Below are positions 9,013 through 19,300 of a stretch of 64,000 bases of DNA, one piece after another (within the stretch, counting starts at the first letter, position 1; each line of letters starts with the position of its first letter). This DNA comes from Streptomyces californicus (GTDB lineage Bacteria > Actinomycetota > Actinomycetes > Streptomycetales > Streptomycetaceae): the NCBI RefSeq assembly GCF_000717645.1, contig NZ_JNZZ01000005.1, positions 62,001 through 126,000 of the forward strand, written 5' to 3'. The notes below the pieces were generated by a model. That model was not told where the DNA came from and searched no databases. It saw only the letters and a program-made list of their open reading frames with translations. Both the position numbers and the translations under genes were made by a program.

Positions 9013-10164
9013 CTACGCCGGGGCGGACGCTCCCGGGGCCCGGAGGTACTGCGCGCGCAGCCTCCGGCGGACCTCCTGGTCAGCCCCCGTACGGTCCAGG
9101 CCCAGCAACGCCGCGCCCAGCACCGGCGGTTCGGTCACCACGCGGACCTCGGCCTTCGGGGCGCGGGCCGCGAGGAGCGCCGCGATCCGGTCGTTCAGCT
9201 GCGGGTGGCGTGCGGCCAGCACACTGCCGCCCAGCAGCACCGGAGCCTCCTCCTCCAGCAGTCCGAGCCGGTTCAGCGCGACCGAGGCCATCGCCACCAC
9301 CTCCTCGGCCAGCCGCTCCACCAGCGCCGAGGCGACCGCGTCCCCCGCCGCCGCCGTGGCGAACAGCACCGGCGTCAACTCGTGCCGCCGCACCATCGGG
9401 ATCGCCCCGCGGTGCAACGCCTCGATCAGCGCGTACATCGAGTCGAGCCCGAAGTGGCCCGGCAGCGCGCGAGCCAGTTCGGACGGTTCGCCCCGCCCGT
9501 CCTCGGCGCGCGCGGCGAACCACAGTGCCTCCTCGGCGAGCCCCGAACCGCCGCCCCAGTCACCGGATATGCGCCCGATGGCGGGGAAGCGGGCCGTCCG
9601 CCCGTCCGGGGTCATGCCCACGCAGTTGATCCCGGCCCCGCAGACCACGGCGACGCCCCGGGGGTCGTCCACCCCGGCGCGCAGGATCGCGAAGGTGTCG
9701 TTGCGCACCTCCACCGACGAGCCCCAGCCGCGGGCCTCCAGCGCGGCGGCCAACTCGGCCTCCTCGACCGGCAGATCGGCGTTGGCCAGACACGCGGAGA
9801 CATGCACGGACGGCCCGAGCACACCGAGGCCGCCGGAGGCGCCGGGCACGCCGGAAACGCCGCGCGTCCGGGCCGCGCCGGCCGTGCCGGAAGCCTCGCC
9901 GCGCGCACCGGAAGCGCCGAGCGGATCAGAAGCACCGGAAGCACCGGAAGCACCGGCCGAGCCCCCCGACCCGCCCGCCGCCGACAGCTCCGCGACCGCC
10001 CGCCCCAGCGCCTCGGCCAGCACGTCGACCGCGGCCTCCACCCCGACCACCGGCGGCTGGAAACCACCCCCGCGCGCCGTGGCCAGCACCGTGCCGTCCT
10101 CGCCGATCAGCGCCACGTCGGTCTTGCTGTTGCCCGCGTCGATGGCGACGACCGACACGTTCAC
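9013..10164 (-). CDS. csnK: BadF-type sugar (amino sugar) kinase
   Basis: Sugar kinase of the BadF/BadG/BcrA/BcrD ATPase family, the fold of N-acetylglucosamine/glucosamine kinases. The N-terminal phosphate-1 motif IDAGNSKTDVALI is clear, and the ADENOSINE-side motifs VVCGAGINCVG and LLGGSVL are visible. A low-complexity Ala/Gly/Ser insertion (about 65-110) separates the first strand-turn-strand from the rest. As the last gene of the operon it probably phosphorylates the monosaccharide released from imported oligosaccharides. The GTG start at 10164 overlaps the GH4 stop by 4 bp; a GTG at 10158 is the alternative. In S. coelicolor the csnR-K operon ends with a kinase, hence the symbol; the exact substrate is inferred. 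Confidence 0.82.
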   Translation of the reverse strand: MNVSVVAIDAGNSKTDVALIGEDGTVLATARGGGFQPPVVGVEAAVDVLAEALGRAVAELSAAGGSGGSAGASGASGASDPLGASGARGEASGTAGAARTRGVSGVPGASGGLGVLGPSVHVSACLANADLPVEEAELAAALEARGWGSSVEVRNDTFAILRAGVDDPRGVAVVCGAGINCVGMTPDGRTARFPAIGRISGDWGGGSGLAEEALWFAARAEDGRGEPSELARALPGHFGLDSMYALIEALHRGAIPMVRRHELTPVLFATAAAGDAVASALVERLAEEVVAMASVALNRLGLLEEEAPVLLGGSVLAARHPQLNDRIAALLAARAPKAEVRVVTEPPVLGAALLGLDRTGADQEVRRRLRAQYLRAPGASAPA

Positions 10165-11426
10165 GCCCACGCCAGGTGCTCCCGGTTGTGCGCGATCAGC
10201 CGGTCGGTGAGCCCCTCGGCGTAGTCGAACTGGCCGATCAGCGGGTGGGCGAGCAGCGCCTTGAAGACCCGGTCCCGGCCACCGCGCAGCGCGGCGTCCA
10301 GGGCGAGGTCCTCGTACGCCGTCACGTTGGCGATCAGACCGGCGTACAGCGGGTCCAGCGCCGGAACGGGCAGCGGCGCCGCGCCGTCGCGTCCGACCCG
10401 GGCCTGCACCTCGATCACCGCGTCGTCGGGGAGGAACGGCAGGGTGCCCCTGTTGTACGTGTTGACCACCTGGACCGGCGATCCGCCGTCGCCCAGCAGG
10501 GAGGCCGCCAGGTCCACGGCCGCCTCGGAGTAGAACGCGCCACCGCGCTTGGCGAGCAGCTCGGGCTTCTCGTCCAGCGCCGGGTCCCCGTACATCGCGA
10601 GGAGTTCCTTCTCCATCGCCGCGACCTCGGCGGCCCGCGACGGCTTGGTGCCCAGCTCCCTCACCACCTCGTCGTGGGCGTAGAAGTAGCGCAGGTAGTA
10701 GGAGGGGACGACGCCGAGGCGGTCCACGATCCGCCGGTCCATCCGCAGATCGCCGGCGATGGCCTCACCGTGCTCCGCGAGCAGGCGGGGCAGCACGTTC
10801 TCGCCGTCCGGGCCGCCCAGACGCACCCCCAGCTCCCAGGTCAGGTGGTTGAGCCCGACGTGGTCGAGGTGCACCTCGGAGGGGTTCACGTCCAGCAGCC
10901 GGGCGAACTTCCGCTGGAAGCCGATCGCCACGTTGCACAGGCCGACCGCCTTGTGCCCGGCCTGGAGGAGGGCGCGGGTGACGATGCCGACGGGGTTGGT
11001 GAAGTCGATGATCCAGGCGTCCGGGTTGGCGCGGCGGACCCGCTCGGCGATGTCCAGGACGACGGGAACGGTGCGCAGCGCCTTCGCGAGGCCGCCGGCT
11101 CCGGTGGTCTCCTGGCCGACGCAGCCGCACTCCAGCGGCCAGGTCTCGTCCCGTTCGCGCGCGGCCTGTCCGCCGACGCGCAGTTGGAGCAGGACGGCGT
11201 CGGCGTCGGCCACGCCCGCGTCGACGTCGGTGGTCGTGGTGATCCTCCCGGCGTGGTCCTGCTTGGCGAAGATCCGTCGGGCGAGGCCGCCGACCAGCTC
11301 CAGGCGGTCGGCCGCCGGATCGACGAGCACCAGCTCCTCGATGGGCAGGGTGTCCCGCAGCCGGGCGAACCCGTCGATCAGTTCAGGGGTGTAGGTGGAC
11401 CCGCCACCCACTACAGCGAGCTTCAT
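10161..11426 (-). CDS. csnH: GH4 family 6-phospho-beta-glucosidase-like hydrolase
   Basis: NAD- and metal-dependent glycoside hydrolase family 4 enzyme, 421 residues, about the usual length. The N-terminal Rossmann motif VGGGSTYTPELIDGF binds NAD; CNVAIGF and GLNHLTW supply the conserved Cys and His metal ligands of GH4; RVGGQAAREQDE-like residues follow the family pattern. GH4 enzymes act by oxidation at C3 and split phosphorylated or free disaccharides. Here it lies between an ABC sugar importer and a kinase, so it likely cleaves an imported beta-linked oligosaccharide, plausibly from chitosan. The gene starts 1 bp after the permease stop, indicating one transcript. Confidence 0.88.
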   Translation of the reverse strand: MKLAVVGGGSTYTPELIDGFARLRDTLPIEELVLVDPAADRLELVGGLARRIFAKQDHAGRITTTTDVDAGVADADAVLLQLRVGGQAARERDETWPLECGCVGQETTGAGGLAKALRTVPVVLDIAERVRRANPDAWIIDFTNPVGIVTRALLQAGHKAVGLCNVAIGFQRKFARLLDVNPSEVHLDHVGLNHLTWELGVRLGGPDGENVLPRLLAEHGEAIAGDLRMDRRIVDRLGVVPSYYLRYFYAHDEVVRELGTKPSRAAEVAAMEKELLAMYGDPALDEKPELLAKRGGAFYSEAAVDLAASLLGDGGSPVQVVNTYNRGTLPFLPDDAVIEVQARVGRDGAAPLPVPALDPLYAGLIANVTAYEDLALDAALRGGRDRVFKALLAHPLIGQFDYAEGLTDRLIAHNREHLAWA

Positions 11427-11427
11427 G

Positions 11428-12330
11428 TCAGCCTTTTACTCCGGTCAGTGTGACGCCCTCGACGAATGCCTTCTGGGCGAAGAAGAAGACGGCGATCACG
11501 GGGGCCATGACCAGGACGGTCGCGGCCATGGTCAGGTTCCAGTCGGTGTGGTGCGCGCCCTTGAAGGATTCCAGGCCGTAACTGAGCGTCCAGGCGGCCG
11601 GGTTCTCCGAGGCGTAGATCTGCGGTCCGAAGTAGTCGTTCCAGGCGGCGAAGAACTGGAAGAGGGCGATGGCCGCGATACCGGGCTTGGCCATCGGCAG
11701 GACGACCTTGATCAGGGTGCGGAGCTCGCCGCAGCCGTCGACCTTCGCCGCGTCCAGGTACTCGTTCGGGATGGTCAGCAGGAACTGCCGCAGCAGGAAG
11801 ATGGAGAACGCGTCACCGAACGCCATCGGGATGATCAGCGGCCACAGGGTGCCGGAGAGGTCCATCTGCTTGGCCCAGAACAGGTACATCGGGATGATGA
11901 CGACCTGCGGCGGCAGCATCATCATCGAGATGACGAGCATCAGCGACAGCTTGCGGCCCCGGAAGCGGAACTTCGCCAGCGCGTACGCCACCGGGATCGA
12001 CGACACCACGGTCAGGACGGTGCCCGCGCCGGCGTACAGCAGCGTGTTGCGCCACCAGACCAGGAAGCCGTCGGTCCTGAAGACCCGTGCGTAGTTGTCC
12101 CACTCCCAGGTGTTCGGGGTGAGGTCGCGGGTCAGCGCCTGCTGGTCGCTCATCAGCGAGGTCAGCACCACGAAGACGAACGGCAGCACGAAGAAGAGCG
12201 CGGCGGCGACCCCGAGGGAGTGCACGGCGATCCAGTGCAGCAGCGCCGTGCGGCGGGCGGTACGGGAGGCCGGCGTCCGGGGCGCGGTGGCCGGGGCGGA
12301 AGCGTCGGTCTTGTCGAGGAGTCGGGTCAT
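11428..12330 (-). CDS. csnG: ABC sugar transporter permease, MalG type
   Basis: Second inner-membrane subunit of the oligosaccharide importer, 300 residues with about six TM helices. The cytosolic coupling helix has the EAA-like motif (YLDAAKVDGCGELRTLIKVVLPMAKPGI) that docks on the ATPase. No ATPase gene is present in the operon; Streptomyces sugar importers of this class commonly share the MsiK ATPase encoded elsewhere. The ATG at 12330 lies 3 bp after the stop of the upstream permease. Confidence 0.9.
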   Translation of the reverse strand: MTRLLDKTDASAPATAPRTPASRTARRTALLHWIAVHSLGVAAALFFVLPFVFVVLTSLMSDQQALTRDLTPNTWEWDNYARVFRTDGFLVWWRNTLLYAGAGTVLTVVSSIPVAYALAKFRFRGRKLSLMLVISMMMLPPQVVIIPMYLFWAKQMDLSGTLWPLIIPMAFGDAFSIFLLRQFLLTIPNEYLDAAKVDGCGELRTLIKVVLPMAKPGIAAIALFQFFAAWNDYFGPQIYASENPAAWTLSYGLESFKGAHHTDWNLTMAATVLVMAPVIAVFFFAQKAFVEGVTLTGVKG

Positions 12331-12333
12331 GGC

Positions 12334-13275
12334 TCAGTCACCGGCCGAGATCAGGTTGTTGCGGCCCCGCATCAGCAGCGCCGTGAAGGCCATGGCCAGG
12401 GCGAACAGGACGAGGGCGACGACACAGGCGGCGCCGTAGTCGAACCGCTGGAAGCCCAGGTTGTAGACGAGCTGCGGAAGCGTCAGTGTCGACTTGTCGG
12501 GATAGCCGGGCTCGAAGGACTGGCCGGAGCCGCCGATGACTCCGGCGGCGACCTTTCCGGCGATCAGCGGCTGCGTGTAGTACTGCATCGCCTGGATGAC
12601 GCCCGTCACCACGGCGAACAGCACGATGGGCGAGATGTTCGGCAGGGTCACGAAGCGGAACTTCTGCCAGGCCGACGCCCCGTCCAGCTCGGCCGCCTCG
12701 TACTGCTCGGTCGGCACGTCCAGCAGCGAGGCCATGAAGATGACCATCAGGTCCCCGATGCCCCACACCGCGAGCATGGTGAGCGCCGGCTTGGACCAGG
12801 AGGCGTCGTTGAACCAGCCGGGCGCCGGCAGCCCGGCCTCCGCGAGGAGCGCGTTGACGGGCCCGGTGCCGGGGTTGAGCAGGAAGACGAAGGCGAGCGT
12901 CGCCGCGACCGGCGGGGCCAGGTAGGGCAGGTAGAACAGGGTCCGGAAGACCCCGGCCCCCGTCTTGATCTTCGTGATCAGCATCCCGACGCCGAGCCCG
13001 AAGACGACCCGGCAGGTGACCATGACGAGCACCAGCCACAGCGTGTTGCGCAGCGAGGGCCAGAACATCGGGTAGTCGGTGAAGACGTACGTCCAGTTGG
13101 TCAGCCCGTTGAAGACCGGGGCCCCGAAACCGTCGTAGTGGGTGAAGGAGAAGTAGACGGTCGAGACCATCGGGTAGACGAAGAAGACCGAGAACCCGAT
13201 CAGCCACGGCGACATGAAGGCCGTCGTACGCAGCGCCGATCTGCGGCGCTTGGAGCGGAGCGTGTGCGTCGTCAT
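12334..13275 (-). CDS. csnF: ABC sugar transporter permease, MalF type
   Basis: First permease subunit, 313 residues, with an N-terminal TM helix after a basic segment (RSKRRRSALRTTAF) and about six TM helices in total. The EAA-like coupling segment EQYEAAELDGASAWQKFRFV is clear near residue 200. It pairs with the MalG-type permease just downstream and the lipoprotein binding subunit upstream, 6 bp away. The substrate is inferred from the operon. Confidence 0.9.
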   Translation of the reverse strand: MTTHTLRSKRRRSALRTTAFMSPWLIGFSVFFVYPMVSTVYFSFTHYDGFGAPVFNGLTNWTYVFTDYPMFWPSLRNTLWLVLVMVTCRVVFGLGVGMLITKIKTGAGVFRTLFYLPYLAPPVAATLAFVFLLNPGTGPVNALLAEAGLPAPGWFNDASWSKPALTMLAVWGIGDLMVIFMASLLDVPTEQYEAAELDGASAWQKFRFVTLPNISPIVLFAVVTGVIQAMQYYTQPLIAGKVAAGVIGGSGQSFEPGYPDKSTLTLPQLVYNLGFQRFDYGAACVVALVLFALAMAFTALLMRGRNNLISAGD

Positions 13276-13281
13276 CGGGGG

Positions 13282-14613
13282 CTACTTCGCCTTGGCGATG
13301 TCGGTGTCGATCTGCCGCGCCGTCTTCTCCAGGCCGGCCTGGAGGTCCTTCACCGCGCCCTTCTCGTACTGGAAGCCGAAGTCCTGGAGGGTCTGCTGGT
13401 ACGTCGATCCGTTGACGGCCCCGTCCGGGGTGTTGGACTTCGGGTGCTGGGCGATGTCCAGGAAGGTGGTGAAACGCGGGTCGAACTTCAGGTCGGGCGA
13501 CTTCAGCGCCTCGAAGGTGGAGGGCACGTTCCGGATGCCGTTGGCGAAGTCGACGACCGCCTTCGTGTCGCTGGTCATGAACTCGACCAGCTCCCACGCC
13601 GCGTTCTGCTTCTTGCTGGCCGGGGCGATGCCCACGATCGTGCCGGAGAGGAATCCCTTGCCGTAGCTGTCGGCCTCGTCGTCGGCGACCGGCATCGGCG
13701 CGACGCCGACCTCGAAGCCGACCCCGGCGTCCTCGGCCATCCCGAGCCGCCACTCGCCGTCCAGCTGCATGGCCACCTGGCCGGTGTGGAACGGGTGCTT
13801 GGCGCCCCACTCGTCGCCGAAGGTGCCCCGGTACTTCTCCAGCTTCTCGTAGCCGCCGAGGTCCTCGACCAGCTTCTTCTGGTACGTGAACATCTCCGCG
13901 AACGCCGGGTCCTTGGCGATGTTCGACTTGCCGTTCTCGTCGAAGTACTTGTGGTCCCAGGAGGACAGGTAGTGGTCGGCGACGGTCTCGTAGCCGTGGA
14001 AGGTCGGCATGAAGCCGAGCTGCTGGTAGCCGTCCCCCTTCTCCACCGTCAGCTTCTTCGCGACGCTCGCCAGCTCGGACATCGTCTTCGGCGGCGCGGT
14101 GATCCCGGCCTTCTCGAAGGCGTCCTTGTTGTAGTAGAGGCCGTAGGCGTCGGTGAGCAGCGGCAGGGCGCAGCGCTTGCCCTCGAACTGGGTGTAGTCG
14201 AGGAGGACCTTCGGGAAGGTCTTCTCCAGGTCGAGCTTCGACTTCTCGATGAACGGCTTCAGATCGGCGAACGCCCCGGACGAGCAGAACTTGCCGACGT
14301 TGGAGGTGGTGAACGACGAGACCACGTCGGGTCCGTTCGAACCGCCCGCGCGCAGCGCCTGGTTCAGCTTGTCGTCGTTGATGTTGCCGGAGACCTTCAC
14401 CGTGATGTTCGGGTGGGCCTTCTCGAACCGCTCGATGTTCGCCTCGACCGCCTTCACCTCGGAGGGCGCGCTCCAGCCGTGCCAGAAGTTGATCGTGGTC
14501 TTCGCGTTCGGGTCGTCGGAGGCCCCGGCCTCGGACTGGCCGGTACACGCGGTGGCGAGCACCGATATCGCGGCCACGGCGACGGCGGTGGTGGTGAGAC
14601 GGCTGGTGCGCAT
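13282..14613 (-). CDS. csnE: sugar-binding lipoprotein of ABC importer
   Basis: Extracellular solute-binding protein (family 1) of 443 residues. The signal peptide ends in a lipobox (LATAC, Cys23), so it is a lipoprotein anchored outside the membrane. The fold motifs INFWHGWSAP, ERFEKAHPNITVKV, GLYYNKDAFEKAGI and AAWELVEFM are typical of oligosaccharide receptors. It feeds the two permeases downstream. By comparison with csnE of S. coelicolor it probably binds chitosan-derived oligosaccharides, but substrate cannot be read from sequence. Confidence 0.9.
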   Translation of the reverse strand: MRTSRLTTTAVAVAAISVLATACTGQSEAGASDDPNAKTTINFWHGWSAPSEVKAVEANIERFEKAHPNITVKVSGNINDDKLNQALRAGGSNGPDVVSSFTTSNVGKFCSSGAFADLKPFIEKSKLDLEKTFPKVLLDYTQFEGKRCALPLLTDAYGLYYNKDAFEKAGITAPPKTMSELASVAKKLTVEKGDGYQQLGFMPTFHGYETVADHYLSSWDHKYFDENGKSNIAKDPAFAEMFTYQKKLVEDLGGYEKLEKYRGTFGDEWGAKHPFHTGQVAMQLDGEWRLGMAEDAGVGFEVGVAPMPVADDEADSYGKGFLSGTIVGIAPASKKQNAAWELVEFMTSDTKAVVDFANGIRNVPSTFEALKSPDLKFDPRFTTFLDIAQHPKSNTPDGAVNGSTYQQTLQDFGFQYEKGAVKDLQAGLEKTARQIDTDIAKAK

Positions 14614-14701
14614 GACGGAACTCCCAGGGAGGGGAAGAGATTTCAGACGTCAGGACAGGGGCGGAGCGGGGTGGAACGGGGGAGGACGGAACGGACGTGG
14701 T

Positions 14702-15925
14702 TCAGCGCGAGGTGTCGAACACCTCGTCGCGAGTGTCGGCGAGCGCCCGTTCCAGGGCGCCGCGCAGGACGGGGGTGCGGTCGATCTCGCCGACCACCAG
14801 GCGGGGCCGGGAGGCGGCGAGCTCGGCCAGTTCGGACTGGATCAGGGAACGCAGGACCTCGCCGCCCGCCGCGACCGCCCCGCCGGCCAGCACGATCAGC
14901 CCGGGGTCCAGGACGGCGGTGACGGAGGCGAGCCCGGTGGCCAGCCGCTGGGCGTACTGGCGCAGCAGCTCGGTGAGCGCCGCGTCCTCCTCGTACGCCC
15001 CGGCCGCCCGCGCGAGCAGGTCGGCGGCGACCCCGGCGTACGGCTGCTGCGGGGTGTCGATGCCGAGCGCCCTGGCGAGCCGGGGCACCGACTGGGCGCC
15101 CGCCAGCTCCTGGAATCCGCCGCTGTTGGCCCTGACGACCTGACGCACGAGCGGGGTGCCCGGCACCGGCAGGAAGCCGACCTCGCCCGCGCCGCCGGTG
15201 AAGCCGCGGTGGAGCCGGCCGTTGATGACGAGGGCGGCGCCGAGGCCCTCCTCGTTCCACAGCAGGACGAAGTCCTCGTGGCCCCGGGCCGCGCCGAGGC
15301 GCTGCTCGGCGACGGCGACCAGGTTGACGTCGTTCTCGTACTCCACCGGCATCGGCAGGAACGCGGCCAGCTCGTCCAGCAGGGTGGGGGAGTGCCAGCC
15401 GGGCAGGTGCGAGGCGTACCGCAGCCGCCCGGTGCCCGGGTCGAACGCCCCCGGGGTGCCGATGACGATCCGGTGGATGTCGGCGCGGGCGAGGCCCGCG
15501 TCCTTCACCGCCCCGTCGAGCGCGTCGGCGACCTGGCGCACCACGCTGTCGGTGCGCCGCCCGGGGGTGGCCAGTTCGAACTCCCCGACGGTCCGCCCGG
15601 TCACGTCCGCGACGGCGGCGGCGATGCGCCGCCCGTTCACGTCGAGCCCGGCCACATGGGCGGCGCGCGCGTTCACCGTGTAGAGCTGGGCGTTGGGTCC
15701 GGGGCGTCCCTCGCTGGTCCCGGTGGCCACGACGAGCCCGGCGGCTTCCAGCCGGGCCAGCAGTTGGGACGCGGTGGGCTTGGAGAGCCCGGTCAGCTTC
15801 CCGATCCGGGTCCGGGACAGCGCCCCGTGCTCCAGCAGCAGATCCAGCGCGGCCCGGTCGTTCATGGCCCGCAGGACCCGCGGGGTGCCCGGTGTGCCGG
15901 GGGGACCGGGAGTGGTTCCCGCCAT
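14702..15925 (-). CDS. csnR: ROK-family transcriptional regulator, CsnR-like
   Basis: Repressor with an N-terminal winged helix-turn-helix (about 20-75: LSRTRIGKLTGLSKPTASQLL) and a C-terminal ROK sugar-kinase-like sensor domain. The ROK glycine motifs (NEEGLGAALVING, GGAGEVGFLP) are present, but the zinc-binding CxCGxxGC segment of many ROK proteins is missing, so ligand binding does not depend on that site. It heads the operon with the importer, GH4 enzyme and kinase, as csnR does in S. coelicolor, where it represses the operon and a chitosanase gene until chitosan oligosaccharides appear. A perfect palindrome 47 bp upstream of its start is the likely operator, so it should autoregulate. 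Confidence 0.88.
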   Translation of the reverse strand: MAGTTPGPPGTPGTPRVLRAMNDRAALDLLLEHGALSRTRIGKLTGLSKPTASQLLARLEAAGLVVATGTSEGRPGPNAQLYTVNARAAHVAGLDVNGRRIAAAVADVTGRTVGEFELATPGRRTDSVVRQVADALDGAVKDAGLARADIHRIVIGTPGAFDPGTGRLRYASHLPGWHSPTLLDELAAFLPMPVEYENDVNLVAVAEQRLGAARGHEDFVLLWNEEGLGAALVINGRLHRGFTGGAGEVGFLPVPGTPLVRQVVRANSGGFQELAGAQSVPRLARALGIDTPQQPYAGVAADLLARAAGAYEEDAALTELLRQYAQRLATGLASVTAVLDPGLIVLAGGAVAAGGEVLRSLIQSELAELAASRPRLVVGEIDRTPVLRGALERALADTRDEVFDTSR

Positions 15926-16376
15926 CGTGGATGCACCGCCCTCTGCCGGGGCGACCGCCCGCGACTCTGTTAGGAAAGTTTCCTGTTCGCTGGGGAGGAC
16001 GTTAGGACGCAGGTCGCCGGGGCGTCAATGGGGGCGACTATCGGCCAATCAAAGCGTTATGTGCGCCATCATCACGGCGGTGAGCGGCGGCCGGCGGCCG
16101 TGACGCTCGGCGACCGTAGCGGTCGGGACCCCTCCGGTTGATCGTTTTTCGCGGGCATTCGCGGGGCGTGGGCGATTTCGTCGCCCCGGTCGGCCGTCGG
16201 CGTGCTGGCGCAGCGTAGCGACGTGCGATCGGTACGGCTGGAGCGTGCGGTCCCGGTGGCCGATTTGCGATCGCCTCAGCGTTTGTTTTCGCGAACTTCT
16301 TGCTTGACGCCGGGATCCGCCATGCCATTGACTCTGCCCCCGCTTGTGTTGTTCTTGTGACTCTGGGGTGGGGACT
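15926..16376. other. divergent intergenic region csnR / LamG gene
   Basis: This 451-bp gap holds the csnR operator at its left end (listed separately). The rest has no credible gene. A TTGACG at about 16303 and a TTGACT at about 16327 could be -35 elements for the rightward LamG gene, but I could not pair either with a convincing -10 box. Confidence 0.5.
15972..15984. promoter_or_regulatory. CsnR operator palindrome
   Basis: AGGAAAGTTTCCT is a perfect 6+1+6 palindrome, 47 bp upstream of the csnR start. Palindromes with this GAAA-N-TTTC core are what I recall as the CsnR target in front of csnR and chitosanase genes in Streptomyces. It overlaps the region expected for the csnR promoter, consistent with autorepression. 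Confidence 0.75.
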
Positions 16377-19300
16377 GTGGAGTTTGGTTCGGACATTCGG
16401 CGTACCCGAAGACGGTCCGGGGGAGTGGCCTCTCTGCTGGCGCTGGCGTTGCTGCTGGTCATGCCGGTGCCGCAGGCGCGGGGCGCGGAGGCGGCGGAGA
16501 ACCCGCCCGCCTCCACCGAGGAGGAACGGGCCCTGGACCGGGCCCGGGATTCGGGGACCCGTACGGAGGTGGAGTCCCGCCGCACGGAATACGCGACTGT
16601 GTACGCCAACCCGGACGGCGCCACGTTCACCCTCGAACAATCGGTGGTCCCCGTACGGGTCGCCAAGGCCGCGGGCGGGTGGCAGGCCCCCGACGCGACG
16701 CTCGAACGCCGCTCCGACGGAACGGTCGGGCCGAAGGCCGCCGCGGTCTCGATCGCCCTGTCGGGCGGCGGTGACGACGCCCTCGCGCGGATCGAGAAGT
16801 CCGGACGTTCGCTGCGCTTCACCTGGCCGCAGAAGCTGCCCACGCCCCGGATCGACGGCGCGAGCGCCGTCTACGCCGACGTGCTGCCGGACGTGGACCT
16901 CAAGGTCACCGCGACGGTGGAGAGCTTCCAGCAGGTCCTCGTGGTCAGGACGCCCGAGGCCGCCGCCGACCCCCGGCTCAAGAAGCTGACGCTCGGGATG
17001 GAGACCTCCGGCCTGGACGTCCGCAAGGGCGGCTCCGGCAATCTGGCCGCGGTGGACGGGGACGGACAGACCGTCTTCCGGTCGCCCCCGGCCCAGATGT
17101 GGGACTCCGCCGGAGCCGCCGCACCGGCGTCCGCGCCGCGGCGCGCGACCGGGGCGACGGCCCCCAGGAGCCCGGTGACGTCCGCGGACCCGGCCACCGG
17201 CGCCTCGGCGAAGTCCGGCGCCCCGGCCTCCCCGGCGCCGGAGAAGCCCGCCGACCCGGCCGAGTCGTCCCCCTCGGGCCAGGGCGCCGAACCCGGGCAG
17301 GGCGACAACGTCGAGCGCGTCGACGTCCAGGTCACCGAGGACTCCCTGACCCTCGTCCCGGACGCCGGGATGCTGAAGGGCACGCCCCCCGCCGCCTTCC
17401 CGCTCTTCATCGACCCGCCCGTCACCTGGGGCGGTTCGGAGCGGATCCTGCTGAGGTCGGACGGCTACGAGTCCTACGGCTGGGGCAACGGCGACGACAA
17501 CCAGGGCAAGGGCGTCGGCAAGTGCGGCACCTGGGGGGTCTACTACTGCGGCCCGGGCTACACGCAGCGGCTCTACTTCGAGTTCTCACCCGCCGAGCTC
17601 AAGGGCAAGAACGTCCTGCACGCCGCCTTCCGGGTGACCGAGCCCTGGGCGTTCCAGTGCGATCCCCGGGTGGTCGACCTGGTGCGCACGAACAACATCT
17701 CGTCCTCCACGACCTGGTCCTCGCGCCCCGCCAACCTGGACCTGATGGTCGACCGGAGCGTCTCCGCCGGCCGCGGCTCCGCGTGCGACCCGGACTCGCC
17801 GGACGCCCCCATCACCTTCGAGGACTCGCCCAGCGAGTCCAACGAGAACCTCACACCGACCGTGAAGAGCTTCGCCGCGGGCAAGTTCTCCCGGCTCACC
17901 CTGATGCTGAAGGCGCACGACGAGGGCGACACCGCGGCGTGGAAGCGCTTCAAGAACGACGCCGTGCTCATCGTGAAGTACGTCGGCCTCCCGGCGCTGC
18001 CCACCGCCACCGGGTTCGTCACCGGCAACGGCGTGGTGTGCTCGCGTGACGCGGACGCCCCCTCGGTCATCGCCGACCCCGGCCCCCTCGTCACGGGGAA
18101 GCCCATGGCGGCCCCCGGCGGCACCTCCCAGGCGAACCTGCGCATCCGGTGGCGTACGGAGAAGCTGTCCGGGTCCACCTGGTCAGTGGCCCACACCGAC
18201 CTCGACGGGCCCACCTCGGGCTACGTCGGGAGCGGGGCGGCCCAGAACCGGCGGCTGCCCACGCTCGCCGAGGGCGTGCAGTACCGCCTGAAGGCGCTCA
18301 CCCTGTCCTACGACGAAGCAGGCGACAACCGTCTCAACACCGGCTACACCAGCCCCTGCTACTTCACGGTCGACCGGTCCCGGCCGAAGTCCCCGGTCAT
18401 CACCCCGGCGAGCGGCAGCCCCTACACCCTGTGCACGGCGGTCTGCCTGCCCGGCGGCGGCCCCGGGGTCAAGGGGAAGTTCACCTTCGCCCCGGCGAGC
18501 GGCGACACGAACGTCGCCTACCAGTACCGGCAGGCGAACAAGGGCACCTGGTCGGCCGAGATCAAGGGCTCCACGGTGAGCGTGGACATCACCCCGCCGG
18601 CGACGGGCACCTACCAGTTGGAGGTCCGGGCCAAGGACACGGTGACCTGGGGGGCCTCGCAGATCGTCAGCTTCCTCGTCAAGGCGGGCGAGGGCCCCGT
18701 CGGCCGCTGGCGGTTCGACGAGGCGAGCGGCGCCGCCGTCGACTCCTCGACCACCGTCCCCGCGAACCAGGAGAACGCGACCCTCAACGGCGGCGCCGTC
18801 CGCGACGGGCTGGGACGACGCGGCGAACTCCGCCACGGCCCCGACGGCACGCCCCTCGCCACCCCGAGGACCGACACCGGTCTCCGGCTGAACGGGACCA
18901 CCGCGTACGCCTCGACGAGCGCTCCGGTCCTGGAGACCCGCTCCGCGTACACCGTCGCGAGCTGGGTCCGGATGGAGGACAGGAAGACCGAGGGAGTCGT
19001 CCTCTCGCAGGACGGCGCGACCTACAGCCCGTTCCTCCTCTGGTACGAGAACACCTACGATTCCTGGTGCTTCGGAACCAAGGCCCAGGAGGCCGACGAC
19101 GGCAAGGCGTACCTCGGCGTGTGCGGCAGGCAGCCGGCCGTGCCCAACGCCTGGACCCACCTGGCGGGCAGCTACGATCCGGCCACGAAGACGCTGGTGC
19201 TGTACGTCAACGGCCAACGCCAGGCCTCCCGGACCGTCGAAGGGGCCTGGGCCGCACCCGGCGGGCTCCAGATCGGCCGCTACAAGTGGGCCGGTAAGTA

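Noticed and set aside
11395..14922. A long plus-strand frame across the sugar operon
   Set aside because: It covers several well-recognised minus-strand genes and has no recognisable domain; a GC-skew artefact.
15926..16376. tRNA or other structured RNA gene
   Set aside because: No cloverleaf arms or T-loop motif were found by eye in this or other gaps of the window.
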